Made by a program: the position numbers and the translations under genes. DNA of 64,000 nucleotides, taken from NCBI GenBank assembly GCA_018268855.1, contig JAFDVR010000006.1, forward strand, positions 326,435 through 390,434. Reading direction: 5' to 3'. Positions 62,537-64,000 of the stretch are shown piece by piece. The notes below the pieces were generated by a model. That model was not told the origin of the DNA and did no database searches. It saw only the letters and a list, made by a program, of their open reading frames with translations. The stretch's first letter is position 1; each line of letters begins with the position of its first letter. The DNA is from Acidobacteriota bacterium. Its GTDB lineage: Bacteria > Acidobacteriota > Terriglobia > Terriglobales > Acidobacteriaceae.

Positions 62537-63529
62537 TTATTTAACAAACAGCGGTGCCACAGCGATGGCACTTAGACCTGCAATAAAGCAGGCAAACATC
62601 GCAATGAGGAGATTTCTTACGCGCGTCGTGGGTGAAGCGAATTCACGCCAGATAAATACGCCCCATGCTGCGGAAACCATCGTTGCACCCTGACCGATGG
62701 AGTAGGAGATAGCAGGTCCTACAAAGTTCACGCGTGAAGCAACAAAATTCAATGTGGCTCCGGCTACCCAGATCGCTCCACCGAGAATGCCTGCCACATG
62801 CCAACGCGACGAAGCGGAGAAGTAGCCGCCCATCGACACAGGTGCGCCGCCATCGATCGGTTTTTTCATGAAGAGATAATTCACAGGCAAAGCACATACT
62901 GCTACGCCCAGCACGAAGAAAAAACACGTTGCATATGGCCCTGGCGCATTGGGAGCAGACATGGAGTTGCTCACCAGCGGATAAAAGCTGCCCATCAGCA
63001 CGCCGCATAACAGGCTAATCACAATGCCTCGCACGCTCGTCGGTCTTCCTGCTTCGCGTACACGATAAGCGAGCGAATCGCAGATAATGGCGATCACCAC
63101 CAGCACAATACCGCCGAACAACAACACCGGGCTTCCCTGCGGCGAAAGGATGTAACTGCTGAGGGCACCCACCACAAGCGCCAGCCCAATGCCCACCGGA
63201 AACGCAACGGCCATACCTGCCAATTCAATCGCAGCCACCAGCAGAAGATTCGCGATATTGAACACCGCGCCACCTGCCATGGCATACAGGATGGAATGTT
63301 GCGGGGCTGCAGCAATATCAGTAAGGAAATGTGCTCCGTTCGTGCCCATCGACCCAAGCGTTAGCCCAAACAGCGCAATGCCCACAAACAGCCCGATGAC
63401 ATAGTCCCAATAAAAAAGCTGGAAACGGTATCCCGGGCAAAGCTTCATTGTGTTGGCCCACGATCCCCAGCAAAGCATGCTGCCGATCATGAAGAGCAGA
63501 GCGACCTCGTAACTATGGGGCAGGAACAT
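62537..63529 (-). CDS. GRP/RhaT-type sugar transporter
   Basis: 330 residues with about ten membrane helices in the drug/metabolite transporter layout. Telling segments are FMIGSMLCWGSWANTMKLCP, GGAVFNIANLLLVAAIELAG, VGIGLALVVGALSSYILSP and AISYSIGQGATMVSAAWGVF. It resembles the glucose/ribose (GRP) and rhamnose (RhaT) transporter families. GAGGTG precedes the ATG. First gene of the operon; a LacI-type operator lies 37 bases upstream. Ribose is the simplest guess given rbsK next to it. Confidence 0.85.
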   Translation of the reverse strand: MFLPHSYEVALLFMIGSMLCWGSWANTMKLCPGYRFQLFYWDYVIGLFVGIALFGLTLGSMGTNGAHFLTDIAAAPQHSILYAMAGGAVFNIANLLLVAAIELAGMAVAFPVGIGLALVVGALSSYILSPQGSPVLLFGGIVLVVIAIICDSLAYRVREAGRPTSVRGIVISLLCGVLMGSFYPLVSNSMSAPNAPGPYATCFFFVLGVAVCALPVNYLFMKKPIDGGAPVSMGGYFSASSRWHVAGILGGAIWVAGATLNFVASRVNFVGPAISYSIGQGATMVSAAWGVFIWREFASPTTRVRNLLIAMFACFIAGLSAIAVAPLFVK

Positions 63530-63565
63530 GCCACACCTCAGGAAAGCATATATGCTTGAAATACT

Positions 63566-63585
63566 TATATGAAACGTTTCATATA
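63566..63585. promoter_or_regulatory. LacI/GalR-family operator
   Basis: TATATGAAACGTTTCATATA is a perfect 20-bp palindrome with the GAAACGTTTC core typical of LacI-family operators. It sits between the divergent transporter operon and the LacI regulator gene, 36 bases from one start and 116 from the other. Confidence 0.88.
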
Positions 63586-63701
63586 CCGCTAAAAACTAAA
63601 TGGCTTTCCTGTCGCATGTCAACACTGAATCCCAATCGCTCTTCAATCAAACAAAGTTTCCAACGGCAGAACTCCTTATAAACTTCTGATAGCAGCTATT
63701 C

Positions 63702-64000
63702 ATGGCAACCATTAAACAGATTGCAGAACGCGCGGGAGTTTCCATTGGCACGGTGTCCAATGTACTCAATGAACTGCCAACCGTAAGAGAAGCGGCCCGT
63801 AAACGCGTGCTGAAGGCGATCGACGACCTTGGCTATCAGCCCTCGCTTCTTGGCCGTGCGCTGCGCAAAGATAAGACCAACATGATCGTCATGATCGTGC
63901 CTGATATCACCAATCCATTTTTTCCAGGCGCTGTGCGCGGCGCGGAAGATATGGCTTTTGAGCATGACTTTCGCCTCGTTCTGTGCAATTCCGATAACGA
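63702..64000 (+). CDS. LacI-family transcriptional regulator (cut by window end)
   Basis: Begins at the ATG at 63702 and is open to the window end (99 codons). The N-terminal helix-turn-helix and hinge are ATIKQIAERAGVSIGTVSNV and GYQPSLLGRALRKDKTNMIV. The periplasmic-binding-like core starts IVPDITNPFFPGAVRGAEDM. It is divergent from the six-gene sugar operon, and the palindrome at 63566-63585 fits its binding site. Effector sugar unknown. Confidence 0.95.
   Translation, partial: MATIKQIAERAGVSIGTVSNVLNELPTVREAARKRVLKAIDDLGYQPSLLGRALRKDKTNMIVMIVPDITNPFFPGAVRGAEDMAFEHDFRLVLCNSDN

Overview
The window looks like chromosomal DNA from a soil acidobacterium (Acidobacteriota, probably Terriglobia/Acidobacteriaceae, the Terriglobus/Granulicella/Edaphobacter relatives). 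That placement is an inference. It rests on the moderately high G+C, G/C-ending codons, secreted alpha-L-rhamnosidases and other Tat- or Sec-exported hydrolases, two elongation factor P paralogues, an inositol-phosphate synthase, and compact gene pairs divided by long perfect terminator hairpins. I see no tRNA, rRNA, CRISPR array, transposase or phage module. Most of the window is a housekeeping chromosome with a few accessory patches.

Layout. 1-7.6 kb: a phosphohexomutase cut by the window edge, an aminotransferase, a truncated PspA/IM30 relic behind coaD, then (divergent) an ECF sigma / anti-sigma / Spy-CnrX-like sensor operon, a secreted beta-propeller and recA. 7.6-16.9 kb: a GH106 rhamnosidase-like enzyme, an intradiol dioxygenase broken by a frameshift, an EF-P paralogue, a Ser/Arg-tailed small protein, a Tat-exported phosphoesterase, a dipeptidase and two tandem cyclophilins. 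17-29 kb: an mqo-icd pair (TCA cycle), a GH78 rhamnosidase, a BNR-repeat propeller, an OmpA-like protein and an orphan nuoB. 29-43 kb: glnD, an HD-GYP protein, a Crp-type regulator, apt, a zinc alcohol dehydrogenase, a TPR protein / DUF2905 / xseA / glmM run, then on the minus strand acyP-hslR, a BON-domain protein, DUF1622 and an epoxide-hydrolase-like enzyme.

43-48 kb is the accessory patch: an esterase, a 0.7-kb gene-free stretch with imperfect hairpin repeats, an A/T-rich orphan gene whose C-terminal part carries an R-x4-H motif of the HEPN RNase type, a relic of an efp 3' end, an unknown membrane protein and the intact efp. 48-56.7 kb: inositol-3-phosphate synthase, a FecR-like protein, trpE and trpG separated by a small membrane-protein gene, then a tightly packed kinase / rdgB / serS / lolA-like run.

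56.8-64 kb holds the best-organised metabolic unit: a six-gene minus-strand operon (sugar transporter, ribokinase, enolase-superfamily dehydratase, internally duplicated membrane protein, gluconate-dehydrogenase-like subunit 3, GMC flavoprotein). A perfect 20-bp LacI-type palindrome lies between it and a divergent LacI regulator. It is probably a sugar or sugar-acid oxidation and uptake system whose substrate cannot be read from sequence.
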